DNA of 64,000 nt from Fulvimarina manganoxydans (GCF_900176465.1 NZ_FWXR01000011.1:1-64000), one strand, 5' to 3'. Shown: positions 18,206 to 26,792, counted from the stretch's first letter. Notes: generated by a model not told the origin, from the sequence alone. Numbers and translations: made by a program.

Positions 18206-19168
18206 ATGGGCAAGGAAGCGCGAGCGCTGGATCGCACCTTCACGCTTGAGCTGGCGCGCGTGACCGAACATGCGGCGATCGCGGCGGCCAGGCTGCGCGG
18301 GCGCGGCGACGAAAAGGCCGCCGATCAGGCTGCGGTCGATGCCATGCGCCGCGAACTCGACACGCTTTCGATCGACGGCACCATCGTCATCGGCGAGGGC
18401 GAGAAAGGTGAGGCACCGGCGCTCTTCATCGGCGAAAGCGTCGGATCGGCCGAGGGGCCAGCGGTCGATGTCGCGCTCGACCCGCTCGAGGGCAAGACGG
18501 TCTGCGCCAAGAATCTGCCGAACTCCATCGCGGTGCTCGCCATGGCGCCGAAAGGCAGCCTCCTGAAGGTGCCGGATGTCTATATGGAAAAGCTCGCCAT
18601 CGGGCCGGGCTATCCGGCCGGCATCGTCTCCTTGACGAGAAGCGCGGAGGAGAACCTCACCGCGCTCGCCAAGGCCAAGGGCGTCGACGTCACGGAGATC
18701 ACCGCCTGCATTCTCGATCGCCCCCGCCATGGCCGGCTCATCGAGGAGGTGCGCGCAGTGGGCGCCGCAATCCGCCTGATCGGCGATGGTGACGTGGCCG
18801 GCGTAATCCATGCCGCCAATCCGGCCGAGACCGGCATCGACATCTATATGGGAATCGGCGGCGCGCCCGAGGGCGTCCTGGCTGCGGCCGCGCTTCGCTG
18901 CACCGGCGGGCAGATGGAAGGCCGGCTGCAACTGACGACGCCGGAAAAGCGCGCCCGCGCCGATGCGCTCGGCATCACCGAGCCGAACCGCATCTATTCG
19001 GTGGAGGAAATGGCCTCCGGTGACGTGGTCTTCGCCGCGACCGGCGTCACGGACGGCAATCTTCTCGACGGCGTGCGCTTCCAGCGCGACCGCATCACGA
19101 CCCATACGCTGATGATGCGCTCGGCCACCCGCACGATCCGGGAAATGCACGCCCAGCACTATATCTGA
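18206..19168 (+). CDS. glpX: Class II fructose-1,6-bisphosphatase
   Basis: GlpX removes the 1-phosphate of fructose 1,6-bisphosphate in gluconeogenesis and, in some alphaproteobacteria, in the Calvin cycle. The 320-residue protein has the class II motifs IDGTIVIGEGEKGEAP, VDVALDPLEGKT (metal-binding Asp/Glu), a PRHGRLIEEVRAVGAAIRLIGDGDV segment and GIGGAPEGVLAAAALRC. The start at 18206 is supported by a strong GGAGGGG eight bases upstream; the sixteen codons before it are unlikely to be translated. In related genomes recJ usually follows glpX. Here the next gene is ureA on the opposite strand, which suggests a rearrangement between 19168 and 19243. Confidence 0.95.
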   Translation: MGKEARALDRTFTLELARVTEHAAIAAARLRGRGDEKAADQAAVDAMRRELDTLSIDGTIVIGEGEKGEAPALFIGESVGSAEGPAVDVALDPLEGKTVCAKNLPNSIAVLAMAPKGSLLKVPDVYMEKLAIGPGYPAGIVSLTRSAEENLTALAKAKGVDVTEITACILDRPRHGRLIEEVRAVGAAIRLIGDGDVAGVIHAANPAETGIDIYMGIGGAPEGVLAAAALRCTGGQMEGRLQLTTPEKRARADALGITEPNRIYSVEEMASGDVVFAATGVTDGNLLDGVRFQRDRITTHTLMMRSATRTIREMHAQHYI

Positions 19169-19242
19169 GCTGGGAGTCGGCCGGACGCCATCTCCTCGCG
19201 ACGCAAGGGTCTCGTCGCGGCCGGGCCGCGCGAACCAAACGG

Positions 19243-19545
19243 TCAGCGGATTGGTTCGTGAACCGTCACCAGCTTGGTGCCGTCCGGAAAGGTCGCTTCG
19301 ACCTGGACGTCGTGGATCATTGCGGCAATGCCCTCCATCACCTGATCGCGCGTAATGACCTTGGCGCCGGCTTCCATCAGATCGGCGACGGAGCGTCCGT
19401 CGCGGGCGCCTTCGACCACGAAATCGGTGATCAGCGCGATCGCCTCCGGGTGGTTGAGCTTCACCCCACGGGCGAGGCGCTTGCGCGCGACCTCCGCCGC
19501 CATGGCGATGAGCAGCTTGTCCTTTTCGCGCGGCGTGAGTTGCAT
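19243..19545 (-). CDS. ureA: Urease gamma subunit
   Basis: UreA is the small structural subunit of nickel-dependent urease, which hydrolyses urea to ammonia and carbamate. The 100 residues match the full family length and pattern: [44 protein letters not shown] and [18 protein letters not shown]. Ribosome binding site GAGGGA precedes the ATG. It is the last gene of the minus-strand urea operon. The expected ureB and ureC do not follow; instead glpX converges on it with only 74 bases between. The gene itself looks intact, so the catalytic subunit must be encoded elsewhere, or the urease is no longer functional. Confidence 0.97.
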   Translation of the reverse strand: MQLTPREKDKLLIAMAAEVARKRLARGVKLNHPEAIALITDFVVEGARDGRSVADLMEAGAKVITRDQVMEGIAAMIHDVQVEATFPDGTKLVTVHEPIR

Positions 19546-19591
19546 GCGTCTTTTTCCCTCGTCGGCTCATGCCCTCGATGATTGGGCGATT

Positions 19592-20431
19592 TCATAGCGA
19601 CCATATCCGCGGCAAGGGCGCGATGGCCAGTCGGTTCAAAAGTGGGACCAGCGTCTTTCTGAGAGCGAAGCCGCCCTCGGCGACGAGCCGGATCACAAGA
19701 CAGCCTTCGACGAGGCTCGCCCCGCCGCGATCGCTGATGATCTCGCGGACCTCGCCGATCAGCGCCTCTGCGCGCGGTGAGACGAGAAGGAGGCTTGCAA
19801 AGGCTCTTGCCCCGCCAAGCCCGGCCGCCGCAGCGGTGATGCGCGCGATGTCGGGCCCGAGCCGCAGGGCGTCGGCATAGACGAGACGCCCCGCGATCCG
19901 CACCCGCCAGCGATCGGCGAGAAAAGCCTTGCAAAGCGTCTCGCCCATCGCCTCACGGCCAAGAATCACCGGCTCGCATAAAAGCGCTTCGGCGCCTTCG
20001 GCAAGATCGACATCAAGGCGGCGGGAGAGGACGCCGCCTTCGAAGAGGATCGTCTCCTGGGGCAGATAGGCCAGATGCGCGCCGCTCTCGGCCGACAGCC
20101 GTGTCGCAACTTCAGCCTGTCCGCCGCTTGCGCGATAGACCCGCTCGCAGGCCTGGGTGGTGACGGTGAGGGCCGCGCCGGCGTCGAGGTGAAAGACCTG
20201 GGTCAGACGGTCGCCGCCTGTCAGCCCGCCTGACGTGTTGATGAGGACCGCCTCGATCGAGGGCTGGGGAAGCCGGGGAAAGCGCAGCTTGAGGCAGCCT
20301 TCCTGGCGCAGATCGGCAAGTTTCGTCCGCTCACCGAGACGGCGGACCCTCGCCTCTGCTGATCCCCGTGCCCGCTGAAGCGCGGCGGTCTCAGCGCCGT
20401 CGTCGCAGCGGGCGAGAAGGGAAGGGGGCAT
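19592..20431 (-). CDS. ureD: Urease accessory protein UreD
   Basis: UreD binds apo-urease and, with UreF and UreG, delivers nickel to the active site. The 279-residue length is usual. Recognisable stretches are CLKLRFPRLP near the N-terminus, VLINTSGGLTGGDRL, LTVTTQACERVYRA, the HLAYLPQETILFEGG strand and GREAMGE, all typical of UreD. AAGG lies before the ATG. It lies between urtE and ureA in one transcript, 36 and 46 bases from its neighbours. Its partners ureE, ureF and ureG are not in the window. A UreD without UreF/UreG would not be expected to work, so a second urease locus is likely. Confidence 0.94.
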   Translation of the reverse strand: MPPSLLARCDDGAETAALQRARGSAEARVRRLGERTKLADLRQEGCLKLRFPRLPQPSIEAVLINTSGGLTGGDRLTQVFHLDAGAALTVTTQACERVYRASGGQAEVATRLSAESGAHLAYLPQETILFEGGVLSRRLDVDLAEGAEALLCEPVILGREAMGETLCKAFLADRWRVRIAGRLVYADALRLGPDIARITAAAAGLGGARAFASLLLVSPRAEALIGEVREIISDRGGASLVEGCLVIRLVAEGGFALRKTLVPLLNRLAIAPLPRIWSL

Positions 20432-20467
20432 CGGTCTGCCTTAAGGTTCAAAGGGTCGGAATGGGGT

Positions 20468-21160
20468 TCACACCGTCAGATGCCGGCGAACTTCCTCCCT
20501 GTCCAGGCTTTCGGCCGGGCCTTCGTGAACGATCTCGCCGCGATCCATGATATAGACCTTGTCGGCGAGCTCCCGGCAGAAGTCGAGATATTGTTCGACC
20601 AGGAGGACCGCGAGGCCGGCCTCTTCTTTCAGGAAACGGATCGCCCGGCCGATATCCTTAATGATCGAAGGCTGGATGCCTTCGGTGGGCTCGTCGAGGA
20701 CGAGGAGCTTCGGCCGCGTCACCAGCGCCCGGCCGATGGCGAGCTGCTGCTGCTGGCCGCCCGAGAGATCGCCGCCGCGCCGACCGAGCATGTCTTTGAG
20801 CACCGGAAACAGCTCATAGACGTGGTCGGGGATCGTCTTGTCGGATTTCAGCGGCGCAAAGCCTGTCTGAAGATTTTCCTTCACCGTCAGAAGCGGAAAG
20901 ATCTCGCGGCCCTGGGGCACGAAGCCGATGCCCTTTCGCGCCCTCGCATAGGGTGCCGAGCGGCCGAGGGCTTCGTCGCCGAGGCGGATTTCGCCCTTGC
21001 GGATCGCCTGCTGACCGACGATGGCGCGCAGGAGCGAGGTCTTGCCGACACCGTTGCGGCCAAGGACGCAGGTGATCTCGCCCTGTTTCGCGTCGAGCGA
21101 GACATTCTTCAGCGCCTGGGCGGCGCCGTAATAGAGATCGACATTGGAGACTGTCAGCAT
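20468..21160 (-). CDS. urtE: Urea ABC transporter ATP-binding protein UrtE
   Basis: UrtE is one of the two ATPases of the high-affinity urea importer UrtABCDE and belongs to the branched-chain amino acid (LivF) class. The 230 residues contain Walker A (LGRNGVGKTS), the Q-loop region, the ABC signature LSGGQQQQLAIGRAL, Walker B (KLLVLDEPTEG) and the switch His region (LVEQYLDF). The start at 21160 gives the usual N-terminus MLTVSNVDLYYG; the frame is open 16 codons further upstream but there overlaps urtD. It lies 37 bases after urtD and ends 36 bases before ureD. Confidence 0.96.
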   Translation of the reverse strand: MLTVSNVDLYYGAAQALKNVSLDAKQGEITCVLGRNGVGKTSLLRAIVGQQAIRKGEIRLGDEALGRSAPYARARKGIGFVPQGREIFPLLTVKENLQTGFAPLKSDKTIPDHVYELFPVLKDMLGRRGGDLSGGQQQQLAIGRALVTRPKLLVLDEPTEGIQPSIIKDIGRAIRFLKEEAGLAVLLVEQYLDFCRELADKVYIMDRGEIVHEGPAESLDREEVRRHLTV

Positions 21161-21197
21161 TGTCTGTTTCCCATCAGGGCCTGTCGCGACGCTTCGC

Positions 21198-22208
21198 TCA
21201 TCGCCCAAGATACACCTCGATTACCCGTGGATCGCTCGACACATGGTCGAGCGTGCCTTCCGAGAGCACCGTTCCCTCGTGAAGGCAGGTGACCTTGACG
21301 CCGAGAGCGCGGACGAAATGCATGTCGTGTTCGACGACGACGACGGAATGCTTCTCGGCGATCTCGCGCAGGAGCCGCGCCGTCTCTTCCGTTTCGGCGT
21401 CGGTCATGCCGGCCACCGGTTCGTCGACGAGGAGGAGTTCGGGGTCCTGGGCGAGCAGCATGCCGATCTCCAGCCATTGCTTCTGGCCGTGGGAGAGGTC
21501 GGCGGCGAGGCGGTGGCGCTTGTCCACCATGCGGGTGGTGTGAAGGATCTCCTCCACCCGGTCGTTCTCTTCGCCCGAACGCTTGTGAAGCAGTGCCTCG
21601 AAGACCGAGCGCGAGCCGGCGAGCGAGAGGCGGAGATTCTTTTCCACCGTCAGCCCTTCGAAGACCGTCGGCTTCTGAAACTTGCGACCGATCCCCATAG
21701 AGGCAATCGACGCCTCGTCATGCTTGGTGAGATCGACGTCGCCGGCAAAGAAGACGTCGCCGGAATCGGGCCGGGTCTTGCCGGTGATGATATCCATCAT
21801 CGTCGTCTTGCCGGCCCCGTTCGGGCCGATGATGGCGCGCATTTCGCCGCGCTGGACGACGAGGGAGAGATTGTTGATGGCCTTGAAGCCGTCGAAGGTC
21901 TTGTTGACCCCGTCGAGATAGAGAAGCGTCTCGCGGCGGGCGCCAAGCCGGGCTTCCTTCTTCGCCTGTTCGACGGCGCGTTCGGTCGCGTAAGGATGCG
22001 GCGAGACGCGGGGGACCGTGATTGGCTCCGATGCCGGTTCGGGCGCGGGCTTTGGCGCGGCGGCGTGCGATGGCGCCAGGCCGTCTGCCGGCGCCGTCTC
22101 CGCTCCTTGCGGCTCTTGAAGAATGCGCGCCTGTTCGGCCGCCTCGTCCCTTCCATCGCCGGCGGGAAGAGGATCGCGGGTCGTGTTCATCTCGTCCATC
22201 CTCGTCAT
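21198..22208 (-). CDS. urtD: Urea ABC transporter ATP-binding protein UrtD with N-terminal extension
   Basis: UrtD is the LivG-like ATPase of the urea importer. The ATPase domain occupies about residues 90-336, with Walker A IIGPNGAGKTT, signature LSHGQKQWLEIG, Walker B ELLLVDEPVAGM and the switch region VVVVEHDMHFV. The protein is 336 residues, longer than the roughly 250 usual in the family. The extra N-terminal 85 residues are rich in Ala, Pro and Glu and look disordered. The start at 22208 is supported by an ATGA overlap with the urtC stop, so the extension is probably translated. There is no in-frame ATG between residue 7 and the ATPase core. Confidence 0.95.
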   Translation of the reverse strand: MTRMDEMNTTRDPLPAGDGRDEAAEQARILQEPQGAETAPADGLAPSHAAAPKPAPEPASEPITVPRVSPHPYATERAVEQAKKEARLGARRETLLYLDGVNKTFDGFKAINNLSLVVQRGEMRAIIGPNGAGKTTMMDIITGKTRPDSGDVFFAGDVDLTKHDEASIASMGIGRKFQKPTVFEGLTVEKNLRLSLAGSRSVFEALLHKRSGEENDRVEEILHTTRMVDKRHRLAADLSHGQKQWLEIGMLLAQDPELLLVDEPVAGMTDAETEETARLLREIAEKHSVVVVEHDMHFVRALGVKVTCLHEGTVLSEGTLDHVSSDPRVIEVYLGR

Positions 22209-23371
22209 TCCGCCGGGCTCGCGGCAAGGTTGGGATCGTTGCCGGTGCCTTCCGACTCGCCTTTTTCGCGGTTTTTCGCGCGGCGCCGGGCTTTCAGCGC
22301 GTCCCAGCCATGATCGATCGTGCCGACGATGCCGCGCGGCAGGAAGATCGTGACGACGACGAAGAGGCCGCCGAGGACGAAGAGCCAGTATTCCGGCGCG
22401 AGCCCCGTGAAGACGCTCTTGCCGTAATTGACCAGAAGCGCGCCGATGACCGGGCCGAGCAGGGTGCCGCGTCCGCCGACGGCAGCCCAGACGACGATCT
22501 CGATCGAATTGACCGGGGCGAACTCGCCCGGATTGATGATCCCGACCTGGGGCACGTAAAGCGCGCCGGCGATGCCGGCCATGACGGCGGAGAGGGTGAA
22601 GGCGAAGAGCTTCACATATTCCGGCCGCCAGCCGATGAAGCGCGTGCGGCTTTCGGCGTCACGGACGGCGATCATCAGATCGCCGAGCTTGGAGCGAATG
22701 ATCGCGCCGACGCAGAGGACGGCGAGGGCGAGCGCGATGCAGCTGGCGGCAAAGAGCGCGGCGCGGGTCGTATCGGCCTGGATCGGATAGCCGAGAATGT
22801 CCTTGAAGTCGGTGAGGCCATTATTGCCACCAAAGCCCATATCGTTTCGGAAGAAGGCAAGCAGCAGCGCATAGGTCATCGCCTGGGTGATGATCGAGAG
22901 ATAGACCCCGGTCACGCGGCTTCGGAAGGCGAAATAACCGAAGACGAAGCCGAGCAGGCCGGGCACGACCATGACCATCAGCGCGGCGAACCAGAACTGA
23001 TCGAAGCCATACCAATACCAGGGCAGCTCCTGCCAGTTGAGGAAGACCATGAAGTCGGGAAGCTCGGGATTGCCATAGACCCCGCGCGCCCCGATCTGGC
23101 GCATCAGATACATGCCCATCGCATAGCCGCCGAGGGCGAAGAAGGCGCCGTGACCGAGCGACAGGATGCCGAGATGGCCCCAGACGAGATCGAGGGCGAG
23201 CGCCAGCATCGCATAGCAGACATATTTGCCGATCAGCGGAACCAGATAGGACGGCACGTGCAGCGGATGGTTCGCCGGCAAAGCGAGATTGGCGAGGGGC
23301 ACGAGAATGGCGGCGGCGACAAGCGCCGCGACGAGGATCCAGACCCGGGCGCCGAGATATCGGATGATCAT
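22205..23371 (-). CDS. urtC: Urea ABC transporter permease UrtC
   Basis: UrtC is the LivM-like inner-membrane permease of the urea importer. The 388-residue protein is hydrophobic with about ten predicted helices and shows the family stretches ALALDLVWGHLGILSLGHGAFFALGGYAMGMYL, NNGLTDFKDI, AVRDAESRTRFIGW and VWAAVGGRGTLLGPVIGA. The last twenty or so residues are charged and low in complexity. The start at 23371 overlaps the urtB stop (ATGA). The frame continues far upstream, but that part is out-of-frame shadow of urtB. The urtC stop overlaps the urtD start, so urtB, urtC and urtD are translationally coupled. Confidence 0.95.
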   Translation of the reverse strand: MIIRYLGARVWILVAALVAAAILVPLANLALPANHPLHVPSYLVPLIGKYVCYAMLALALDLVWGHLGILSLGHGAFFALGGYAMGMYLMRQIGARGVYGNPELPDFMVFLNWQELPWYWYGFDQFWFAALMVMVVPGLLGFVFGYFAFRSRVTGVYLSIITQAMTYALLLAFFRNDMGFGGNNGLTDFKDILGYPIQADTTRAALFAASCIALALAVLCVGAIIRSKLGDLMIAVRDAESRTRFIGWRPEYVKLFAFTLSAVMAGIAGALYVPQVGIINPGEFAPVNSIEIVVWAAVGGRGTLLGPVIGALLVNYGKSVFTGLAPEYWLFVLGGLFVVVTIFLPRGIVGTIDHGWDALKARRRAKNREKGESEGTGNDPNLAASPAE

Positions 23372-25014
23372 GCGTCGACGAAGCGTCCCTTCTGGGCGAA
23401 GAGGCCCCGCGGCCGCTTCTGGATGAACAGGATGATGAGGACGAGGACGACGATCTTGCCGAGGACCGCGCCGGCGAAGGGTTCGAGGAACTTGTTGACG
23501 ACGCCGAGCGTCATGGCGCCGACGAGGGTTCCCCACAGATTGCCGACGCCGCCGAAGACGACGACCATGAAGCTGTCGATGATGTAGCCCTGGCCGAGAT
23601 TGGGCGAGACATTGTCGATCTGGCTGAGGGCGACGCCGGCGATCCCTGCAATGCCAGAGCCGAGCGCGAAGGTCATGGCGTCGACCCAGGGGGTGCGGAT
23701 GCCCATGGCCGAGGCCATGCGCCGGTTCTGGGTCACGGCCCGCATCTGGAGGCCGAGCGAGGTCTTGTTGAGGACGGCCAGCAGCGCGACGAAGACGATG
23801 ATCGCGAAGACGATGATCCAGAGGCGGTTCCAGGTGACCTGCATCAAGCCGACTTCGAAGGCCCCCGACATCCAGTCGGGATTGCCGACCTCGCGGTTGG
23901 TGGGCCCGAAAATGGTGCGCACGGCCTGTTGCAGGATCAGCGAGACGCCGAAGGTGGCGAGCAGGGTCTCCAACGGCCGTCCATAAAGGAAGCGGATCAG
24001 CCCGCGCTCCATGACGAGGCCGACGAGACCCGAGACCAGAAAGGCGAGCGGCAGGGCGATGGCGAGCGACCACTCGAACAGGCCCGGCACATTGGTGCGG
24101 ATGAACTCCTGAACCACGAAGGTCGTGTAGGCGCCGAGCATGACCATCTCGCCATGGGCCATGTTGATCACCCCCATGACGCCAAAGGTGATGGCAAGGC
24201 CGATCGCGGCGAGCAAGAGAACCGAGCCGAGCGAGAGCCCGTACCACACATTCTGGGCCTGGTTCCAAAAGGCGATGTTGTTCTCCACCTGGGCGATCGC
24301 CGAAAGCGCGGCGGAGCGGGCCTCCGGCGTCTGCGCGCTGTCGGCGAAGCGGGAGAGCATGGCGAGGGCTTCGCGGTCGCCGCGCGCGGCGAGGATGCGC
24401 GCTTCCTCCGCCTTTTCCGCTTCCGGCGCATCGGAGGCGAGAATGGCGCTGGCGCGCGCCTCTGCCATCGCGGTCTTGACGGCCGGGTCCTCCTCGGCGG
24501 CGATCGCTTCGGTGAGGGGGGCGATCATCTCGGGATCGGCTTCGGAAAAGAGGGTCTGGGCGGCCCGCAGGCGCTGGGCCGGATTGTCCGAGCGCAAGGT
24601 GAGGGAGCCGAGGGCCAGCGTCACCGCATTGCGGATGGAATTCTTGACGCGGACCTTTTCCATCTCGCCGCGGGGCGCGGTGCCGGCCGTTTCGCCGGTC
24701 ATGGGGTCGAGAAGATCGTATTCGTCGCCGTCGCGCGTTGCGATGAAGACCGCCTGATCGCCTTCGCGCCAGTAAAGATCGCCGTCTCTGAGGGCACGCA
24801 AGGGCCGAGCGACCGCCGGATCGCCGGTTCCGGCGAGTTCGGAAATGACCGCCTCGGTCTCGTCATAGCTCTGCTTGCCGCCGAACTTCTGGACGATGGC
24901 CGCCGGATCGCCGCTCGCGGTCGTGGCAGGTTCCTGGGCCGTGGCAGGCGCTGAGAGGAGCGAGCCGAAGAGAAGGGCGAGGAGGGCAAGAAGCCAAGGC
25001 ATCGGACGGATCAT
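23368..25014 (-). CDS. urtB: Urea ABC transporter permease UrtB
   Basis: UrtB is the LivH-like permease of the urea importer. UrtB proteins differ from other LivH permeases by a long periplasmic N-terminal region, seen here: a signal-like segment PWLLALLALLFGSLLSAPATAQ is followed by about 220 polar residues with HEAT-like helical character (residues 30-250). The permease domain follows with NMAHGEMVMLGAYTTF, SGLVGLVMERGLIRFLYGRP, GIRTPWVDAMTFALGSGIAGIAGVAL and VFGGVGNLWGTLVGA. The start at 25014 (MIRPMPW) is preferred over one 34 codons upstream because it begins the signal peptide. It is separated from urtA by 144 bases that contain a strong hairpin. Confidence 0.94.
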   Translation of the reverse strand: MIRPMPWLLALLALLFGSLLSAPATAQEPATTASGDPAAIVQKFGGKQSYDETEAVISELAGTGDPAVARPLRALRDGDLYWREGDQAVFIATRDGDEYDLLDPMTGETAGTAPRGEMEKVRVKNSIRNAVTLALGSLTLRSDNPAQRLRAAQTLFSEADPEMIAPLTEAIAAEEDPAVKTAMAEARASAILASDAPEAEKAEEARILAARGDREALAMLSRFADSAQTPEARSAALSAIAQVENNIAFWNQAQNVWYGLSLGSVLLLAAIGLAITFGVMGVINMAHGEMVMLGAYTTFVVQEFIRTNVPGLFEWSLAIALPLAFLVSGLVGLVMERGLIRFLYGRPLETLLATFGVSLILQQAVRTIFGPTNREVGNPDWMSGAFEVGLMQVTWNRLWIIVFAIIVFVALLAVLNKTSLGLQMRAVTQNRRMASAMGIRTPWVDAMTFALGSGIAGIAGVALSQIDNVSPNLGQGYIIDSFMVVVFGGVGNLWGTLVGAMTLGVVNKFLEPFAGAVLGKIVVLVLIILFIQKRPRGLFAQKGRFVDA

Positions 25015-25075
25015 GAAGGCAAGGCCCCGGTCGGTCGGTTTGTCCGGCGGTCCCGCGAGGGATGTCGGGCGTTTG

Positions 25076-25111
25076 AAAAGGGCGGAGCGGCCGATCACCA
25101 GCCGCTCCGCC
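25076..25111 (-). terminator. Hairpin between urtA and urtB
   Basis: GGCGGAGCGGC (25081-25091) pairs perfectly over 11 bp with 25101-25111 across a nine-base loop. On the minus strand it is followed by CTTTTC. It probably acts as a partial terminator or 3' stabiliser, giving more of the binding protein UrtA than of the membrane complex. Confidence 0.55.
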
Positions 25112-25158
25112 GGCACCCCTTGGGAGGACAGGGTGCGGGAGACGCAAAGACGGAAGCC

Positions 25159-26466
25159 TTACTGGGCTGCGGCGGTCTCACCCAGGCACTTGCCGGCCTC
25201 GGTGTCGTAATTGCCGCATTTCAGCTCGACCCAGTCGGCCTTCAGCTTCTTAGATTCCGGCAGGAAGTCCGACCAGGCATCGCCCGGCACGAGGTCGTCG
25301 GTCTCGGAGACGACGTCGAACTGGCCTTCGTCGTTGATCTCGCCAATGAGGACCGGCTTGGTGATGTGGTGGTTCGGCAGCATGACCGAGGTGCCGCCGG
25401 TCAGATTCGCCTGCTCAATGCCCGGCAAGGCGTCGATGACGGCGTCTGCGTCGGTGGTGCCAGCCTTCTCGACCGCCTTCACCCACATGTTGAAGCCGAT
25501 ATAGTGGGCTTCCATGGGGTCGTTGGTGACGCGCTCGTCATTGCCCGTGAACTCATGCCACTTGGCGATGAAGTCCTCGTTCTCGGGCGTGTCGACGGAC
25601 TGGAAGTAGTTCCAGGCAGCAAGATGGCCGACCAGCGGTCCGGTGTCGATGCCGGCCAGCTCTTCCTCGCCCACAGAGAAGGCGACGACCGGGATGTCGG
25701 TCGCTTCGATGCCCTGATTGGCGAGTTCCTTATAAAAGGGAACGTTCGCGTCGCCATTGATGGTCGAGACGACGGCGGTCTTCTTGCCGGTCGAGCCGAA
25801 TTCCTTGATCTTGGCGACTTCCGTCTGCCAGTCGGAGAAGCCGAAGGGCGTGTAGTTGACGATGATGTCCTCGGCGGCGACGCCCTTGTCCTTCAGATAC
25901 TGCTCGAGAATCTTGTTGGTCGTGCGCGGATAGACATAGTCGGTGCCTTCCAGCACCCAGCGCTCGACGCCCTCGTCCATCAGATAGTCGACGGCAGGTA
26001 TCGCCTGCTGGTTCGGCGCGGCACCCGTATAGAAGACGTTGCGCTCTGATTCCTCGCCCTCATACTGGACGGGATAGAACAGGATCGAATTCAGCTCCTT
26101 GAAGACCGGCAGGACGGACTTGCGGGAGACCGACGTCCAACAGCCGAAGACCGCCGCGACCTCGTCCTGGCTGATCAGTTCGCGCGCCTTTTCGGCAAAG
26201 AGCGGCCAGTCGGATGCGGGATCGACGACCACTGCCTCAAGGGGTCGGCCAAGAACGCCGCCCTTCTTGTTCTGCTCTTCGATGAGCATCAGCATGGCGT
26301 CTTTGAGGGTCGTCTCCGAGATCGCCATGGTGCCCGATAGCGAATGGAGAATACCGACCTTGATCGGCTCGCCGCTCGGCGTCTGGGCCATGGCGCTTGT
26401 GGCCATGGTGGACCCGATCGTTGCCGCCGCGGCGAGATTGCGCAGCCATGTCAGGGATGACGTCAT
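25159..26466 (-). CDS. urtA: Urea ABC transporter substrate-binding protein UrtA
   Basis: UrtA is the periplasmic urea receptor. The 435-residue precursor has a signal peptide (LAAAATIGSTMATSAMAQ, cleavage near residue 27) and the type I periplasmic-binding fold of the LivJ/FmdD class: VGILHSLSGTMAISETTLKDAMLMLIEEQN at the mature N-terminus, AVFGCWTSVSRKSVLPVFKELNSILFYPVQYEGEE, VNYTPFGFSDWQTEVAKIK and VAAWNYFQ-like core segments (here LAAWNYFQSV). AGGAG lies six bases before the ATG. It is the first gene of the operon, read from a sigma-54-type promoter at 26521-26540, which implies nitrogen control by NtrC. Confidence 0.97.
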   Translation of the reverse strand: MTSSLTWLRNLAAAATIGSTMATSAMAQTPSGEPIKVGILHSLSGTMAISETTLKDAMLMLIEEQNKKGGVLGRPLEAVVVDPASDWPLFAEKARELISQDEVAAVFGCWTSVSRKSVLPVFKELNSILFYPVQYEGEESERNVFYTGAAPNQQAIPAVDYLMDEGVERWVLEGTDYVYPRTTNKILEQYLKDKGVAAEDIIVNYTPFGFSDWQTEVAKIKEFGSTGKKTAVVSTINGDANVPFYKELANQGIEATDIPVVAFSVGEEELAGIDTGPLVGHLAAWNYFQSVDTPENEDFIAKWHEFTGNDERVTNDPMEAHYIGFNMWVKAVEKAGTTDADAVIDALPGIEQANLTGGTSVMLPNHHITKPVLIGEINDEGQFDVVSETDDLVPGDAWSDFLPESKKLKADWVELKCGNYDTEAGKCLGETAAAQ

Positions 26467-26487
26467 CCAGCTCTCCTGTCGTTCCGT

Positions 26488-26507
26488 CCCGCCTTTTTGT
26501 CGGCGGG
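26488..26507 (-). promoter_or_regulatory. Leader hairpin of the urt mRNA
   Basis: CCCGCC and GGCGGG (26488-26493 with 26502-26507) form a six-base stem in the predicted 5' leader, between the sigma-54 promoter and the urtA ribosome binding site. The role is not known; it may protect the 5' end. Confidence 0.35.
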
Positions 26508-26520
26508 CTCCCGGACGGAG

Positions 26521-26540
26521 ATTGCAAAGGCCGTGCCAAT
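26521..26540 (-). promoter_or_regulatory. Sigma-54 (RpoN) promoter of the urt-ure operon
   Basis: Read on the minus strand the site is TTGGCACG-GCCT-TTGCA, an exact match to the sigma-54 consensus TGGCACG-N4-TTGC with correct spacing of the -24 GG and -12 GC. The -12 GC lies at about 26524-26525, which puts transcription start near 26512 and leaves a leader of about 46 bases before urtA. A TGCA-N7-TGCA dyad at 26710-26724 upstream is a weak candidate activator site. The rest of 26541-26792 shows no gene. Confidence 0.85.
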
Positions 26541-26792
26541 CACTCGAATCGGGGCAGGTTTTGGCATGGAAGCCTTAGGCTACTGCCTTTGAGGAAAGCA
26601 GCGCCAGGGCGCTTGTCGAGAGGCCATTGATCAAGAGCTGAGGTCGATATGCTCCTTCATTAAGCACAAATCTCCCAGGGCGCACAAAAAATAATCAGCC
26701 TATTCTTCGTGCATCGGCGGTGCATACCCCGCCTTAGCAGTTCACCCGTCACAGCAGATCGAAAGGCCGAGAAGTTGCAGAGATGAAGACGC

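Noticed and set aside
22022-23587. 521-codon plus-strand frame within the urtD-urtC-urtB region
   Set aside because: It is antisense to three certain transporter genes and has charged low-complexity composition.
26710-26724. NtrC enhancer TGCA-N7-TGCA upstream of the urt promoter
   Set aside because: The spacing is two bases shorter than the usual NtrC dyad; kept only as a weak remark, not as a feature.
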